A stretch of DNA of 64,000 nt from assembly GCA_023627715.1 (NCBI GenBank), contig JAMAHW010000031.1, positions 1 through 64,000 of the forward strand, in the 5' to 3' direction. The stretch comes from Periconia sp. R9002. Its lineage: Eukaryota; Ascomycota; Dothideomycetes; Pleosporales; Periconiaceae. Shown one piece after another: positions 33,258 through 43,683 of the stretch. The notes under the pieces are model-generated. The model saw nothing but the letters and a program-made list of their open reading frames with translations. It ran no database searches and was not told the origin of the DNA. Position numbers and translations under genes: made by a program. Within the stretch, counting starts at the first letter, position 1, and each line of letters starts with the position of its first letter.

Positions 33258-35121
33258 TTAAAAGACGCCCTAAAGAGTTACGTTAGCAGCTTCGTACATC
33301 TGAGCAGATGGACTTCGTCAAAACTTACGGGAATGAAGAGATAAGGGACCATCTTTTCGTACTCAACCCACGCCTCACCGTAATTCTTCTTGCACTTCTG
33401 GATGTCTCTGCGAGCCCTGTGGAGGATCATAAAAAAGAAGAAGACGGAGTAGAACCAAGGGAATGGGCTTTTAAATCCCGTTATCAAACCCCACGAGATA
33501 GCAAAGTATAAATCACAGGTGTAATGAATCTTACGAGCCTTGCCATACCAGCCATCAGCAAGAATCTTATTGCCTCGCTTGGTTTGGATGGTGCGCGGGT
33601 TTGCAATGCGTCCGTAGCGGAAGTAAGGAAAGGTGGTGCGTTCGTCCACAACGCCGCGCTCTTCCTGGCGGAATTGGTTCTTCTGCGAGTTGGTGGTATC
33701 CCAGACGTAGTAGGCGCCGGCGTACCCGATTCCGAGGAGCACGGGGACCCACACCGGCCATTGATATTCAGAGGGATCATGCGTGGCGATATACAGGGTG
33801 CAATGGCAGTAGGAGAGAGGTACACCTGCCATGTTCCAGAAGATGAGCATGAAGCCAAGTTTCTCGTAGTACATATCCCTAGCAAGCATTAGCATGTGAA
33901 TAAGTGTGTTCAACTTCAATGTTTTGGTCTCGCACATACCAGGTGGTGATGATCAAGTGCTCACCCTTGGCGCACGCATTGGCATAAGTCCAGTGGGCGA
34001 ACAGAAGGAAGATTGCTTCGGTAGAGACATAACCGTAGTCCTCATACTGCTTGAAGCACGTGCCTAGACTGAGAAAGAATAGGATAAACCAGGGAATGCG
34101 AACTTCGAGAAACATCTTAAAATCCAAGATACCAAACAACCTAGGATTGAGTTCGGCGCCTAAAAAGAAGTCGTAGATGGGCCAACCGGTCATCCTGATG
34201 CCTTTTCCGCGGTAACGTGCAGAGACGTATGCAATTATCGAGCAAAGATAACCGGAAATGATAGCTACGCTCATGATGTGTCCAAACTCATCAATGAGGG
34301 TGTAGAGCTTAAAGATTCCAGTAAAATGGAGAGTAACCGCAATAACAATGGTCGTATAGAAAGACCACATGGCTGAGCAATAATAGTCCAATTGCTTCAT
34401 TCCCAGGTTGGGAAGAGGCTTGCCTTTGCGATACACTCCCGGAAGAAGCATATAGAAAGCCATCTGCATGAGTCCAAAGAACCAGTAGATCTGCCACGCA
34501 CGATTGTTGGGATACGCCTCTGTCTTGATCAACTTCCACATATGCTGGAAAAAATCTCCGTACGTCTGGCCGTCAGTGGGCTTGGGGAATTTCCCATCGT
34601 AGAAATAGGCACCAATCCACATGTAGTACATGAGAGCTGGAAAGCCGATCATCATAGCACTCATACCCAACGACCCGCCAAATTCCCTTTCTCCAGATGT
34701 ATCGCGAGGACCCCAATTCTCGTGCTCGGAGACAGACGATTTTCTGTCGCGTGCTTTGGCGTCACCATTTGCGTGCCCGTTCGCATGCCCGTTCGCGTGA
34801 CCATTGGTTGAGCCGTTCGTGTATCCGTTCGCATAACCGTTGCCATTGGACTCTGCATGTCCATTTCCCTGCTTCAGGTCGAATGAAATCGAATTCGTCA
34901 ACCCTTCCGGCTCGGGTGTTGACTCGAAGGCGCCACCGTCCTGAATGATACTTTTGCGGGTGTATTTTCGACGACCGGGAGTCTCAACGAAACCAGGATT
35001 CTGGGGCTTACTGTTGCGCATGGGTTGGCATTGCACTCCAAGCTTTTTCCAAATTGAGAAACAAAAACTTTACTTACCTCGGGGTCTTGCCCGTCCTACT
35101 GCGCGTCATGCGTTCAGACAT
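33258..35121 (-). CDS. ERG4: Delta(24(24(1)))-sterol reductase Erg4
   Basis: Four exons (35078-35121, 33940-35010, 33329-33878, 33258-33269) encode 558 residues. The first exon, [14 protein letters not shown], joins across a 67-base intron to the [16 protein letters not shown] segment. The last exon is only 12 bases and gives the C-terminus PYLFIPGVF. Erg4 reduces the C24(28) bond of ergosta-5,7,22,24(28)-tetraenol with NADPH, the last step of ergosterol synthesis, in the endoplasmic reticulum. The protein has several membrane helices and the family motifs [39 protein letters not shown] and [16 protein letters not shown]. Residues about 55-85 are an Asn-Gly-rich repeat ([10 protein letters not shown]). 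An in-frame ATG at 35021 exists, but the spliced start restores a normal family N-terminus. Confidence 0.94.
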
Positions 35122-36690
35122 GATTTGTACAGTGTGGCAAGTTGGAATTCAGGGGACGACAGGTGATATTTTTCAAGCACCTGATAAAAGCAGTGAAAGG
35201 CAATCCGTATCAGAGCAATGATAGCTGAATCAAAGGAGCGGCTGTTCTTGCGAACTGACCATGAACGCTGGTAGACGCCAATGGGGGGTTACGAGCACCG
35301 AATGTTGGTGGATCAATGTTTGTTGACATTTGCCGGAGAAATTACCTATAGAGAAGTGCTGTGCTACCACATGAGCGCGACCAATCCGCGGTTGGAATTG
35401 CGCCAAGACGCCTCCTGCCTATTCTCCTCTAGCGTCGTCACCACTGAAGCTTCAGTTCTAACCATAAACCAAGGTACATTTGCTGGTGGAAGCATCATGG
35501 ATTTCAAAGAAAGCCTAGAATCAAAAAGACAGCCATCATTTTCTCATCGAAACTGATCTTCTCTCCTTACCAACCCTCCGACTACCCAGAATATCATCTT
35601 CATCCATCCACACCTCACCATCTCAAGTCCTCATCTTCATCCCAACCGCCCAAGTTTTCGTCTTCATACCTATCTCTCAAGTTTGCAAGGTATCCACCAT
35701 CCCACTCAAGTTCTCTGTGGGCCTGCAGTGCGAACAGTCTTTTTATGCGCGTTGTTTCCATCCCGCCGTATCGAGCTGTAATTGACCAAGCACAGCCAGC
35801 AAAATTCGTAACGGCAACGAGTGCATGTTATTGGTCGCAACCGTTGTTTTTTCCAATAAAAGACTGGCATCCGGGACATGCTTTGGCAATCTTTTTAATG
35901 TGTGCTTTATTTGCCTACTGCTGACCCCTGTCTTTTGCTGTGCGCTCGTTCCTGATTCGAGTTCGTACTCTTCACAGGTCTCCCCTTCGTGCCATGCGGC
36001 CTGGTGACTAACACACATTTTGTATTTGCAGTGACATATCTACAACATTGATATGTGTTGATGCGATTGTTTGTATTATGGAGATCAGGCAACTACGTTG
36101 AACGGGCAAAGTGTCTGAGACAACATCTCCGCGAATGGAAGCCAAAGAGCAACAAACGCCAGGGTCACTGGTCCTAAGTAAACTACACGTACCTGCGTTG
36201 AATACATGTAGATCTGTGGGTACTGTTTGGCACAGTGTTCGTTGTTATGGATCGTGAGACTACTTGATGTACATATTCATATGTACATGTAGGTGCCTTG
36301 TATCCTCCATACAAATTTATGCTTTGTAGTTCAGAAATCAGTGCCTCTTCGAAAGTAGCCTGAAAAATACTACCTATCGCCGACTTTTACTTATCGCATA
36401 TGGGAGATCTGGATGATGGAAGCTGGGACGAATGTGAGTGGAACATGCAATACGCGCTAGCCGGAAGAGCAGGTGACTTCGCGTCATTACGCATGGACCC
36501 TGGGATTTGAACATCTGCTGCCTTGACACCAACAGCCGACAACGTCAAGCTTGCGCAGAGAGCTGTCACCATGTACAGCAAGTTTTCCTCTGAAAAGACC
36601 CTGGACTGGTGCTCATGAGACAGCCTTCTTTTCTTCCGACCTTTGTCTTTCACCTCGTCCGATCGACGCTGATTGATACTCCAGCGCACT
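35122..36690. other. Divergent region between ERG4 and NBS1
   Basis: These 1.57 kb include a pyrimidine-rich plus-strand stretch at about 35560-35720. Short open frames exist on both strands (for example 35746-35934 on plus), but none is supported by motifs or splicing. Confidence 0.45.
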
Positions 36691-39138
36691 ATGTGGTTCC
36701 TGGAGCACGAGAGTTTATTCGGGGGGAGACGCGTGTGGTTGAGGCCTGGGACGCAGCAACTCTTTGGTCGCACAAAACCCAGTGATGCCGGCTCTTCCGA
36801 GGGTAAAAATGTGTTCATTGACAACAAGAATGTGTCACGGAAACACATGATGATTGAAGTTTTTGAGGTCGCCCCGGGAGATGGCACCAAATTGCACAAA
36901 AGGTCTCAAGTGGAGGTCACAGATTTGAGCTGTCGTCAGGGGACCACAATCGATGATGAGACTCACAAGAGCAAAAAAGAGAGCGATGGCACTATTACTT
37001 ACGACAAAACCATTCTAAAGGGGACAGAGCACACGATCAAGCTATCCAACAGCTACCCGCCGTTCAAGATAAAATGGCAGGATATTGTATTCACATTCGC
37101 AACCAAGGAAAAAAGAGATACTACGAAAAGCGCCTCACTTTCTAGTCGGCTTCATGCTATTGACATCAAGACCTCGTCCGAGTTTGTGTACGGCAAAACC
37201 ACCCACGTTGTTTCGCAGAAACGAAACCTTCCCAAAGTGCTTCAAGGGCTCGTATCAGGCACGCCAATTGTAACAACCGATTATCTTGATATGGTTCTCA
37301 AAGCAGCAACACGCTCATTAGACGCCAACGATACTTATGTTCCCTCGCAACTGGAGGAAGACTTTGATATCTGGTGGCCGAAGGAGAAAGAGTACATTCC
37401 ACCCGTTGGCGCTGAACCAGTAGCGCGACCAGAGCAAATGTTGGAACCCGATTCTGCTCGATCTGAAGTCTTTGCTGGGCTCACTTTCGTTTTTGTCGAC
37501 GCCAACCAGCATGCCAACCTGAGTCAGGTTATCGGGGGCGGCGGGGGCAAAGCGCTGCTTTATGATATTCAATTGGGTGAAACTACGGCTGAGGAATACG
37601 TGGATTACGTGAACACTGTTTTGGGGCAGAAGAGGCGTGGCAAACCAAACAGTGGTCCGCTTGCCGTGATAACAATTCGTCCATCGTCTTACCCAGACGA
37701 ATTCAGTGATTGGGCAACCAACTTCATACTCAAAGTCGACCGCTTGCTAGCCCAACGGTCTATTCAACAGAATGAGTTTCTGGATGCCATTGTGACGAAA
37801 GACCGCTCCCAACTACAGCGTCCAGCACCTGAGACCATCGACGTTGAATCCAGTATGGAGCAGCCGCCTTCACGACCACCGTCACAGACCCACTCTTCTC
37901 AGCGTGATGGGGCACCCTCGCAGGCATCAGCGCCTCCGCAAAACCCCGAAGCTAGTTCTACGCCAGAGGAGCCAGTAAAATCGATACCTCGAAAGCGTCC
38001 ACTCCGACGAGCCCAAACGACCCGTTTCACTGGCTTTGATGATTATGAACCGCCAACAAAAGTCCGTAGGACTGAAGACGTTGTTATGGAGGACATACAA
38101 GAGCCCACACCAGTTCAAGAGCCATCGCCACCTCCTATTCCTGCATCGGAGACGCAAAGCCAGACTCGTCGCTCCGCCAGGTCGCAGAATATCGCAGAGA
38201 CTGTTGAGCGAGCAGACCAGATGAAAGAACTATTCCCTGCTGCCGCCGCCGTGAAGCGACAGCGCGCAGCTACGCGTGCTCCCTCAGCATCAGTGGAACC
38301 CGAAATCAAGCATGAAACCCGAACCACCGCGAACAAAAGCAAGGCTATAGATCTTGTAGAAAAACTGCAAAAAAGCAAGAAGAAAGCAGACAAAGAAATC
38401 AACGTTAGAGAAGAAGCGCGTAAGCGTGTCGAAAAGGATGAAGAGCAGCGTAGGGCGGAAGAGGAGAGCTTACGTGAAGCTCTCGAAGGGGTCGACATCT
38501 CCGAAATCAGGGCCAAAATCCAACTCGCAGAGATGGCGGTGCGACCTCGTGATGAAAGGCCTAGCGTGCAGAACCAGCTGCGGACCGATCGTTGGGACCC
38601 AGCATGGAACGGGCGGAAAAACTTCAAAAAGTTTAGGAGGCGCGGTGTCGACCGGGGCCCCCAGTCTCAAAAGGTGCTGGTTTCCTTTGACGAGGTCCCC
38701 GTAAGGAACAGTCCCGTGGCCACCATATTCCTCGAAGATGCTACGCCTAGCTTTGCCCGGACCCAAGAGGAACAGAGTGGACGCAAGGCCAGCAAGGCCC
38801 GCGTGGTGGAGGAAAGCGAGTCCGAGCCTGAAACGGGATTCACGCGCAAGAGGAAGGAGACGGGGAAAAAAGCGGCCAAGAGTTCTGATGTCGTTCAGGT
38901 GGTGGATAGTGGATCGGAAGATGAGGAGCAGCCGGTGTCTACGAGGTCTACGAGAGGTAGCGGACGTGTCGCTGAGACGCAGCTCGATCAGACGCAAACG
39001 CAGACGCAAAGGGGGAAGAAGCGTGGCATTGTCAGTGTTGCGGCGGGACAGCCAAGCATGAAGAAGAGCAAAATCGCTCGGATGGACGAAGACAGTGATG
39101 AGGAGGAAACCGGATTTAGGTTTAGGAAACGGGGATGA
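36691..39138 (+). CDS. NBS1: Nibrin/Xrs2 homologue, MRN complex subunit
   Basis: This intronless gene encodes 815 residues. The frame is open slightly upstream but the first ATG is at 36691. Residues 1-110 form an FHA domain with LFGRTK (24-29) and NVSRKHMMI (47-55). A BRCT pair follows (about 115-330), including THVVSQKRNLPKVLQGLVSG and ITIRPSS. The middle is Ser/Pro/Gln-rich with several nuclear localisation-type basic clusters and a charged coiled-coil near 555-620. The C-terminus is acidic then aromatic (DEDSDEEETGFRFRKRG), the layout of the Tel1/ATM-binding end. Nbs1 brings Mre11-Rad50 into the nucleus and recruits Tel1 to DNA breaks. It corresponds to ScaA in Aspergillus. Confidence 0.9.
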   Translation: MWFLEHESLFGGRRVWLRPGTQQLFGRTKPSDAGSSEGKNVFIDNKNVSRKHMMIEVFEVAPGDGTKLHKRSQVEVTDLSCRQGTTIDDETHKSKKESDGTITYDKTILKGTEHTIKLSNSYPPFKIKWQDIVFTFATKEKRDTTKSASLSSRLHAIDIKTSSEFVYGKTTHVVSQKRNLPKVLQGLVSGTPIVTTDYLDMVLKAATRSLDANDTYVPSQLEEDFDIWWPKEKEYIPPVGAEPVARPEQMLEPDSARSEVFAGLTFVFVDANQHANLSQVIGGGGGKALLYDIQLGETTAEEYVDYVNTVLGQKRRGKPNSGPLAVITIRPSSYPDEFSDWATNFILKVDRLLAQRSIQQNEFLDAIVTKDRSQLQRPAPETIDVESSMEQPPSRPPSQTHSSQRDGAPSQASAPPQNPEASSTPEEPVKSIPRKRPLRRAQTTRFTGFDDYEPPTKVRRTEDVVMEDIQEPTPVQEPSPPPIPASETQSQTRRSARSQNIAETVERADQMKELFPAAAAVKRQRAATRAPSASVEPEIKHETRTTANKSKAIDLVEKLQKSKKKADKEINVREEARKRVEKDEEQRRAEEESLREALEGVDISEIRAKIQLAEMAVRPRDERPSVQNQLRTDRWDPAWNGRKNFKKFRRRGVDRGPQSQKVLVSFDEVPVRNSPVATIFLEDATPSFARTQEEQSGRKASKARVVEESESEPETGFTRKRKETGKKAAKSSDVVQVVDSGSEDEEQPVSTRSTRGSGRVAETQLDQTQTQTQRGKKRGIVSVAAGQPSMKKSKIARMDEDSDEEETGFRFRKRG

Positions 39139-39510
39139 TGAAGTGACCTTCTCTGTACCTCTTACATGTAATTTAGGCAGCATGGCGCTGTCCACGCCAG
39201 GGAAAGGGAACAGGCTTAGAGTAATAATAGCAAGATACTGGAACACAACAATAATATTGAATTGAAGTCGAGAGTGGTATAACGTGAAAACGTAACCCTG
39301 CACCCAAAAACGCCCTTCACAGCTTCATCAATACATGATACACAAGAAGCAATGAAGCATTTCCTCTTCCCGCAATGCTTTTCGCATTCCTCATCCATCC
39401 AATCCGCCGCATCTCCCTTCATGTCATCATCTCATTCATACACCCATCCCCGACATCATCCACCAGTTTCTCTCCCTTTCTCTCCTCAAATCGAACCGAA
39501 CCGACCCCTC
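39139..39510. other. Convergent spacer
   Basis: This 372-base tail-to-tail spacer lies between NBS1 and the mitofissin gene and holds only their 3' flanks. Confidence 0.5.
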
Positions 39511-39992
39511 TCAGCGCTTGCGCTCAAAATACGACGACGTCGAAAAAACGGCTACACTCTGATCCATCATGACCTCGCCCACCCACAGGTAGTTGTCGAT
39601 CCATTTCTTGACGCCCGGGGTTTCGGATAGGCTCTCTGATTTCACACTGGGGCTGTCAGCGGGGGGCGTGTTAGCTGTATCTTTTTTGTTTTATAACCAG
39701 GACCGTGTTTTTCCTTCATCCGGTTGGGGTTGGGGTTATGTGGTAGAGATTGCTCGGCATGGGGAGACGTACGTGAGGCCGGTGGAGCGTCGGACGCCGG
39801 CGAGGAAGGCGGATACTACATGTAGGTTAGAGAAAAAGGGTAGGGAGGATATCTTGTGGGGAGAGGCGTACTTAAGACTGCGTCGAAAGCGTAGTGAGTG
39901 AGTTTGCCGAGCTGTGAGTAGAAGGTAGTTGTAAGTTATGCGTGCCTAGGTAGTGTTGTGACTGTGGAACAATGCGGGTGACGTACAACCAT
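39511..39992 (-). CDS. ATG44: Mitofissin Atg44 (DUF1748 family)
   Basis: Four exons on the minus strand (39987-39992, 39872-39911, 39773-39815, 39511-39652) join in frame to 76 residues. Introns are 75, 120 and 56 bases in length for introns 1, 3 and 2, each with a GTACG donor. The first coding exon is only ATG GTT. The product starts MVLGKLTHYAFDAVLISA and has FLAGVRRSTGLTP, then WIDNYLWVGEVMMDQSVAVF and ends SYFERKR. This is the DUF1748/mitofissin family, tiny amphipathic proteins of the mitochondrial intermembrane space that bind lipid and drive mitochondrial fission for mitophagy in yeasts. The length matches the yeast proteins (about 73). Simple ORF scans do not show it. Confidence 0.9.
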
Positions 39993-40910
39993 TCTGGCGG
40001 TGTGCTGGGTATTGAATTGGGATGGAAATTGGGGCGGTTTCTTTTTCAGGCGGTAACTCTGGGATGTTGGGGTTGCTCTCCGACGTGCGACTTGAGGCTG
40101 TGGATTCGATCGGTGGTGAGATGGGTGAGGTTGAGTTGGGTAGCTAGGCACGTGCATGTGACAGCAGAGTTGAGATGGGCCACGTGCTTAGTCATCATTC
40201 ATGGAGACATGGAGCTTCGGAGCAGTCTACAGGAAACAAGTGAACCTCGGGTGTTCATCCCACATGCTCGGGCGTATGATTTAATGCTGTGGACATGTAA
40301 CTGCCTACCTATGAAAGGGCGTCGGTCATCCGCATTCGCATCGTGATGATGTACTGGCAGCACCGTACCCGGCTCGCGGATCACCCAGTCCTTCCCCATG
40401 ATTGCTCCTATCTGACCACCTAAACCTATCTATCTGACGACGACGTAACTACGCCTGGCCATTGAATGCACCACTCCCTTCCGCGGCGACTTAGGCCGCC
40501 TCCGCGCGCCCACGCAGCACAGAAGATGACGACGCCCCCGTGATTGATCAGGGTCCTTTATCGCGACGCGGAAGAAGTTGCTCGCCAATGCGCTAGCGAC
40601 TATGTAATGAGTGTACCTAAGGGGTGGGTGGGCACATGTGCGTCGCGCGGAGCGGATCGAGAAACGAGTTGGGGGGCTCGATGGTAACAGATGGGACATT
40701 GCTCGTTCTTGGAGGACAGGAGGACAAATGGCACGAGCTTATCGAGAGACTGGCAAGCCTTGGCTGGACACTGCTGCGACGAGTGGGTGGGGGAGGGGTC
40801 TTGGTGGATGAAAAAACAATCATAGAGATCATACCGTACGCGTCTCGCTGGTTCACCAGGGCAGAGGTTCCGCTGATTCACTGAATCACCACCGCCCTCT
40901 TTCCCAAAAG

Positions 40911-40918
40911 TATAAGAG
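40911..40918 (+). promoter_or_regulatory. TATA-like element upstream of pyruvate kinase
   Basis: TATAAGAG precedes the CT-rich region that leads to the pyruvate kinase start, as is common for highly expressed glycolytic genes. The distance to the ATG is 480 bases, part of which is a likely leader intron. Confidence 0.4.
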
Positions 40919-41270
40919 TGGTTGCCTCGTACCTGTTCAACAGCCCATCCTTACTTGTTGGCATCTTCTCGGCCAGTTGTTGTGCCTGATTGTGTCGTTT
41001 GCTCCAAAGCCCCCGCGGTTCCTGTCATATCCTCGCATTACCGCACGCGGTCGCCGGTTTATTTTTCATTGCACACATACCCGCCCCAAAACAGCCAGCT
41101 ACTTCGCAGCTGACTTGATCGCGCCGGTGTTGTACATACCTAGGTATACACTCGATACGCTGCCATTCACACTGGTAACTGCTGCGTCGTTTGTGCAAAT
41201 CCGCCCGTCGGCTTTTTACGACCCCACGTTGGCTCCGAAAATCTGCCCCTCCAGGCTCCTCAACATAACA

Positions 41271-41381
41271 GTAAGTCAGCCCGCCTCTTCCTAATAGCTA
41301 TCCATTGCCCTGTCCACCTTCTCCAACTTTCCTCCTCCGTTCGTTCCGGCCTTCGCTGTTGCTCACCCTCTTCTTCGACAG
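41271..41381 (+). other. Probable 5' leader intron of pyruvate kinase
   Basis: A consensus GTAAGT donor at 41271 and a TTCTTCGACAG acceptor ending at 41381 frame 111 pyrimidine-rich bases. The ATG follows 17 bases after the acceptor. Confidence 0.5.
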
Positions 41382-41397
41382 CTTCCTCTCCTCCACC

Positions 41398-43271
41398 ATG
41401 GCCAATTCTTTGGATCATCTCAATGCAGGCCGCACACGGATCGAATGGCTCTCGCAGCTGAACACCGAGTACCACCCTGCCAAGGAGTATGTATGCCCGC
41501 TGCACAGAGGTCATGGAGACACACCATGACATGTCTTTTGAAGCCTTCGCTGTCATGTGCAGACACGCTTGATTTTGCCGTGCTGACTGTGTAAGATACC
41601 GCCGAACCTCCATCATTGGCACCATTGGGCCCAAGACAAACTCGCCGGAGAAGATCAATGCCCTCCGCAAGTCAGGTCTCAATGTCGTCCGCATGAACTT
41701 TTCCCACGGCTCCTACGAGTACCATCAATCCGTCATCGACAATGCCCGCAAGGCCGAGCAGACGCAGGCAGGCAGGCCGCTTGCCATTGCCCTCGACACC
41801 AAGGGTCCTGAAATCCGTACCGGTAACACGGTCGACGACGCGGATATCCCCATCAGCGCTGGTGACATTCTGAACATCACCACTGACGATGCGTATGCCA
41901 CCAAGAGCGACAACAAGAACATGTGCGTCTATACTTCTTCACGTTGTGGTGTTTCGCTTCGGTAATGGCTGACCATGTCCTAGGTACGTTGACTACAAGA
42001 ACATCACCAAGGTGATCGAACCCGGCCGAACCATCTACGTTGATGATGGTGTTCTGTCCTTTGAGGTTTTGGAGGTGACGGACGACAAGACTGTCAAGTG
42101 CAAGTGCGTCAACAACGGCAAAATTTCCTCCAAAAAGGGTGTCAACCTCCCCAAGACCGATGTCGATCTTCCCCCGCTATCCGAGAAGGACAAGAATGAT
42201 CTGCGGTTTGGCGTCAAGAACAAGGTCGACATGATCTTTGCCTCGTTCATCCGTCAAGGAAGCGACATCACTGCCATCCGCGAGGTTTTGGGTGAGGAGG
42301 GCAAGGACATCCAGATCATCGCCAAGATCGAGAACCAGCAAGGTGTGAACAACTTTGATGATATTCTCAAGGAGACCGACGGTGTCATGGTCGCTCGTGG
42401 TGACTTGGGTATCGAAATCCCTCCCAGCCAGGTTTTCATCGCCCAGAAGATGATGATCACCAAGTGCAACATTGCCGGCAAACCCGTCATTTGCGCTACC
42501 CAAATGTTGGAGTCCATGACTTACAACCCTCGCCCAACTCGTGCAGAAGTTAGCGATGTCGGAAACGCCGTTCTCGACGGTGCTGACTGCGTTATGTTGT
42601 CTGGCGAGACTGCAAAGGGCAACTACCCCACTGAGGCTGTTACGATGATGCATGAGACGTGCTTGTTGGCCGAGGTTGCCATTCCCTACGTCAACGCATT
42701 CGACGAGTTGAGGAAATTGGCTCCCGTGCCATGCCCTACCACCGAGACGTGCGCTATGGCAGCCGTTAGCGCGTCCCTCGAGCAAAACGCAGGTGCTATC
42801 TTGGTCTTGACCACGAGGTAAGTGAGACGTTGGACAGAGATTTTGTCATCCGGCAAACAATAACTAATTTATTTCCAGTGGAACTACCGCTCGCCTTGTG
42901 TCCAAGTATCGCCCAGTATGTCCCATTATCATGGTTTCTCGCAACGCAATGGCTACCAGGGTACGTACAACAATAATAACAGTAGTTGCGCCAAAGTGTA
43001 GTTGCTAATAATTGTATAGTATTCTCACCTTTACCGCGGTGTCTATCCCTTTTACTTCCCTGAGGCCAAACCCGATTTCAACAGCTCCCCATGGCAAGAA
43101 GATGTTGACCGCCGTTTGAAGTGGGGTATCATGAACGCTATCAAACTCGGTGTGCTTAGCAAGGGTGATACCGTTGTCTGCGTGCAAGGCTGGAGGGGTG
43201 GCATGGGCCACACCAACACCCTTCGCATTGTGCCTGCGACGGAAGATCTTGGACTCGAACAGGGGGCTTAA
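41398..43271 (+). CDS. pkiA: Pyruvate kinase
   Basis: Five exons (41398-41486, 41596-41922, 41984-42817, 42879-42960, 43020-43271) encode 527 residues, the standard length. The enzyme converts phosphoenolpyruvate and ADP to pyruvate and ATP, the last step of glycolysis in the cytosol. Motifs in order: [35 protein letters not shown], the active-site signature [11 protein letters not shown] with the catalytic Lys, [20 protein letters not shown], and the effector-site [13 protein letters not shown]. The start context CACCATGG is strong. Introns are 59-109 bases. It is one of a run of plus-strand housekeeping genes (with CET1, RPN2 and COX10). Confidence 0.97.
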
Positions 43272-43683
43272 GTTTCGTTAACCACAGTTTGTAATACGCG
43301 CATCGTTCTCACGGTCAAAGAGACGGAGAGTGTGACAAAAAGTGAACGGACGTAAAAGGCATCTTTGGCGTGGGCGTAGGTGTGCTTACTGGGCACACAA
43401 GATTGAGCATTCGATGATATGTACACTTGCAGCTTTTCTATAGATGGGAGTACGCCAATACCAGCGCTTATTGAATTTGCCTTGAATTGCGATTGCCTCC
43501 ACAGAAAATACAATAATTATTCAAAGGGGCTTTCTCCACAGTGAAACATCATTCCTTGAAATTTCTTAGAGCTGTCCGAAAACGGAAAGGCTGGGCCGTG
43601 CACTCTTAATGCTTGGCTGGCCAGCTTCAAAGAACCCAAGCAGCCGAATAGCGTACAATCGCTCCTCAGATCGCGCCGCCAAC
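43272..43683. other. Intergenic
   Basis: This holds the 3' flank of pyruvate kinase and the promoter of the RNA triphosphatase gene. No other gene is seen. Confidence 0.5.

Larger units (their letters stand above)
39993..41397. other. Intergenic upstream of pyruvate kinase
   Basis: These 1.4 kb are the divergent upstream region of ATG44 and pyruvate kinase. TATAAGAG at 40911 is followed by a long pyrimidine-rich leader. A plus-strand frame of 67 codons at 40681-40884 has protein-like composition but no family. Confidence 0.5.

Noticed and set aside
33879..35036. ERG4 starting at 35036 or 35021
   Set aside because: 35036 is GTG. The ATG at 35021 lies in the intron of a better model whose first exon at 35078-35121 joins in frame.
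36491..36525. tRNA-like T-loop sequence
   Set aside because: No matching acceptor stem or anticodon arm could be folded around it.
38470..39303. 277-codon minus-strand frame opposite NBS1
   Set aside because: It is a shadow of the Arg/Glu-rich C-terminal part of NBS1.
42177..42785. 202-codon minus-strand frame opposite pyruvate kinase
   Set aside because: It is a codon-bias shadow of a highly expressed gene.
43609..43683. Upstream start for the RNA triphosphatase
   Set aside because: It is in frame and possible, but the ATG at 43684 has the stronger context. It is kept only as an alternative.
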